From NCBI GenBank assembly GCA_045591565.1, contig JAZNTB010000083.1, positions 1 through 14,710 of the forward strand: a DNA stretch of 14,710 nucleotides. Reading direction: 5' to 3'. The notes under the pieces are model-generated. The model worked only from the letters and a program-made list of their open reading frames with translations, had not been told where the DNA came from and did not search any database. The position numbers and the translations under genes are program-made. The DNA comes from UBA1738 sp045591565 (GTDB taxonomy: Bacteria; Bacillota; Clostridia; UBA1381). Positions 13,971 to 14,710 of this stretch are shown in pieces (position 1 is the first letter of the stretch; each line of letters opens with the position of its first letter).

Positions 13971-14249
13971 ATGTTTGATATAGAGCTTACAAAACATCTT
14001 GCAGAGCTTTCAAAGCTCAGCTTCACAGACGAAGAGCTTGAGAAGGTAACAGCACAAATGTCAGATATTATTAACCTTATGGACAAGGTAAAGGATATCG
14101 ACTCAAAGCTTGACACCTTTGCGCTTCCTGCAGTTAATTACGAAGACCTCAGAACGGACAGCTCACGTCCGTCACTTGAAACAGATAAAATACTTGAAAA
14201 TGCGAAGGCGGTTAAGGATAACGCATTTGCAGTGCCCAAGGTTGTATAA
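13971..14249 (+). CDS. gatC: Asp-tRNA(Asn)/Glu-tRNA(Gln) amidotransferase subunit C (92 aa)
   Basis: The short acidic helical protein has the GatC pattern: TKHLAELSKLSFTDEELEKV near the N-terminus, then a central DIINLMDKVKDID-type helix, a LRTDSSRPS segment and an AFAVPKVV tail. It stabilises GatA in the GatCAB complex, which converts misacylated Glu-tRNA(Gln) or Asp-tRNA(Asn) to the amide form in the cytoplasm. The start ATG 13971 has AGAAAGGA about ten bases upstream and gives the usual length. gatA follows after 35 bases. Confidence 0.93.
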   Translation: MFDIELTKHLAELSKLSFTDEELEKVTAQMSDIINLMDKVKDIDSKLDTFALPAVNYEDLRTDSSRPSLETDKILENAKAVKDNAFAVPKVV

Positions 14250-14284
14250 TAGGGCAGCATTTCAAATAGAAAGGAACAGCTAAA

Positions 14285-14710
14285 ATGGCTATAAAAGAGT
14301 TACACAAAAAGCTGACAAGCGGCGAGCTTGGCGCGGTTGAGCTTGCTAAAAGCTATCTTGATAAAATAGACGCAAATGATAAGTCTGTAAACAGCTATAT
14401 TACAGTATGTCGCGAAAAAGCAATAGCTGAGGCGGAGGTTGCACAGAAGAAGCTTTCATCGGGCGATGCAGGACTTCTTTGCGGTATTCCTCTTTCAATA
14501 AAGGATAACATCTGCACAAAGGGCGTAAAGACCACCTGTGCATCAAAAATACTTGAGGATTTTGTACCCGTCTATAACGCAACAGTTATGGAAAAGCTCG
14601 AGGCTGAGGGAGCAGTAATGCTCGGTAAGACCAATATGGACGAGTTTGCAATGGGCGGCAGCACACAGACGTCATATTTTGGCGGCGTGCATAACCCATT
14701 TGACCTCGAG
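14285..14710 (+). CDS. gatA: Asp-tRNA(Asn)/Glu-tRNA(Gln) amidotransferase subunit A, N-terminal part (142 codons)
   Basis: The partial protein matches the amidase-signature subunit. LCGIPLSIKDNICTKG carries the catalytic Lys of the Lys-Ser-Ser triad. It is followed by AEGAVMLGKTNMDEFAMGGSTQTSYFG and HNPFD, where homologues read GSSTENSAFG and NPWD. The rest, including both catalytic serines, lies beyond the window; the full length is usually about 480-490 residues. Ribosome site GAAAGGA precedes ATG 14285. It is cotranscribed with gatC; gatB is expected next. Confidence 0.95.
   Translation, partial: MAIKELHKKLTSGELGAVELAKSYLDKIDANDKSVNSYITVCREKAIAEAEVAQKKLSSGDAGLLCGIPLSIKDNICTKGVKTTCASKILEDFVPVYNATVMEKLEAEGAVMLGKTNMDEFAMGGSTQTSYFGGVHNPFDLE

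Noticed and set aside
1..14710. CRISPR array, insertion sequence or integrase/attachment site
   Set aside because: No regularly spaced direct repeats, transposase or integrase frames, or duplicated tRNA ends are visible in the window.

Overview
The window looks like chromosomal DNA from a moderately low-GC Bacillota anaerobe, probably a gut or rumen clostridium. The evidence is three T-box leaders, near-consensus sigma-A promoters with 17-bp spacers, AGGAGG-type ribosome sites, tRNA genes with encoded CCA, and a gatC-gatA operon. The species cannot be named from sequence alone.

Layout. 1-745: AT-rich end with a small membrane-anchored hypothetical gene on the minus strand, its terminator and a consensus promoter, then a possible gene remnant. 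753-4959: a promoter and a T-box leader whose specifier reads CUC (Leu), followed by two coupled genes. The first is a 2-isopropylmalate-synthase homologue with a ruined catalytic site but an intact C-terminal LeuA-type regulatory domain. The second is an 819-residue fusion of a sugar-isomerase-like TIM barrel to an acyl-CoA ligase. 4982-7660: a second promoter and T-box (best read AUC, Ile), then a 767-residue fusion of an XRE helix-turn-helix, a cupin and an acyl-CoA synthetase. 7660-9586, minus strand: an SSS-family Na+/solute symporter under a third T-box whose specifier reads UAC (Tyr). 9678-9791: an orphan C-terminal fragment of accA. 9819-10592, minus strand: an AraC regulator, divergent from an (alpha/alpha)6-type glycosidase and an RpiB/LacAB-type isomerase (10898-13114). 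13115-13438: terminators, an inverted repeat and a possible dispersed repeat. 13439-13784, minus strand: tRNA-Val, tRNA-Thr and tRNA-Tyr with promoter and terminator. 13888-14710: promoter, gatC and the start of gatA.

The most interesting part is 750-9590. Two carboxylate-activating enzymes, one degenerate leucine-sensing-type protein and one Na+ symporter sit under T-boxes that appear to read Leu, Ile and Tyr tRNAs. My inference is a carboxylate-salvage route to amino acids: organic acids such as isovalerate, 2-methylbutyrate or aryl acids would be activated to CoA thioesters and then reductively carboxylated to 2-oxo acids elsewhere, induced by shortage of the matching amino acid. No 2-oxoacid oxidoreductase lies in the window, so this is a hypothesis. 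The glycosidase/isomerase pair with its divergent AraC gene is a separate sugar-use locus, with an unusually symmetrical shared promoter and a structured leader.
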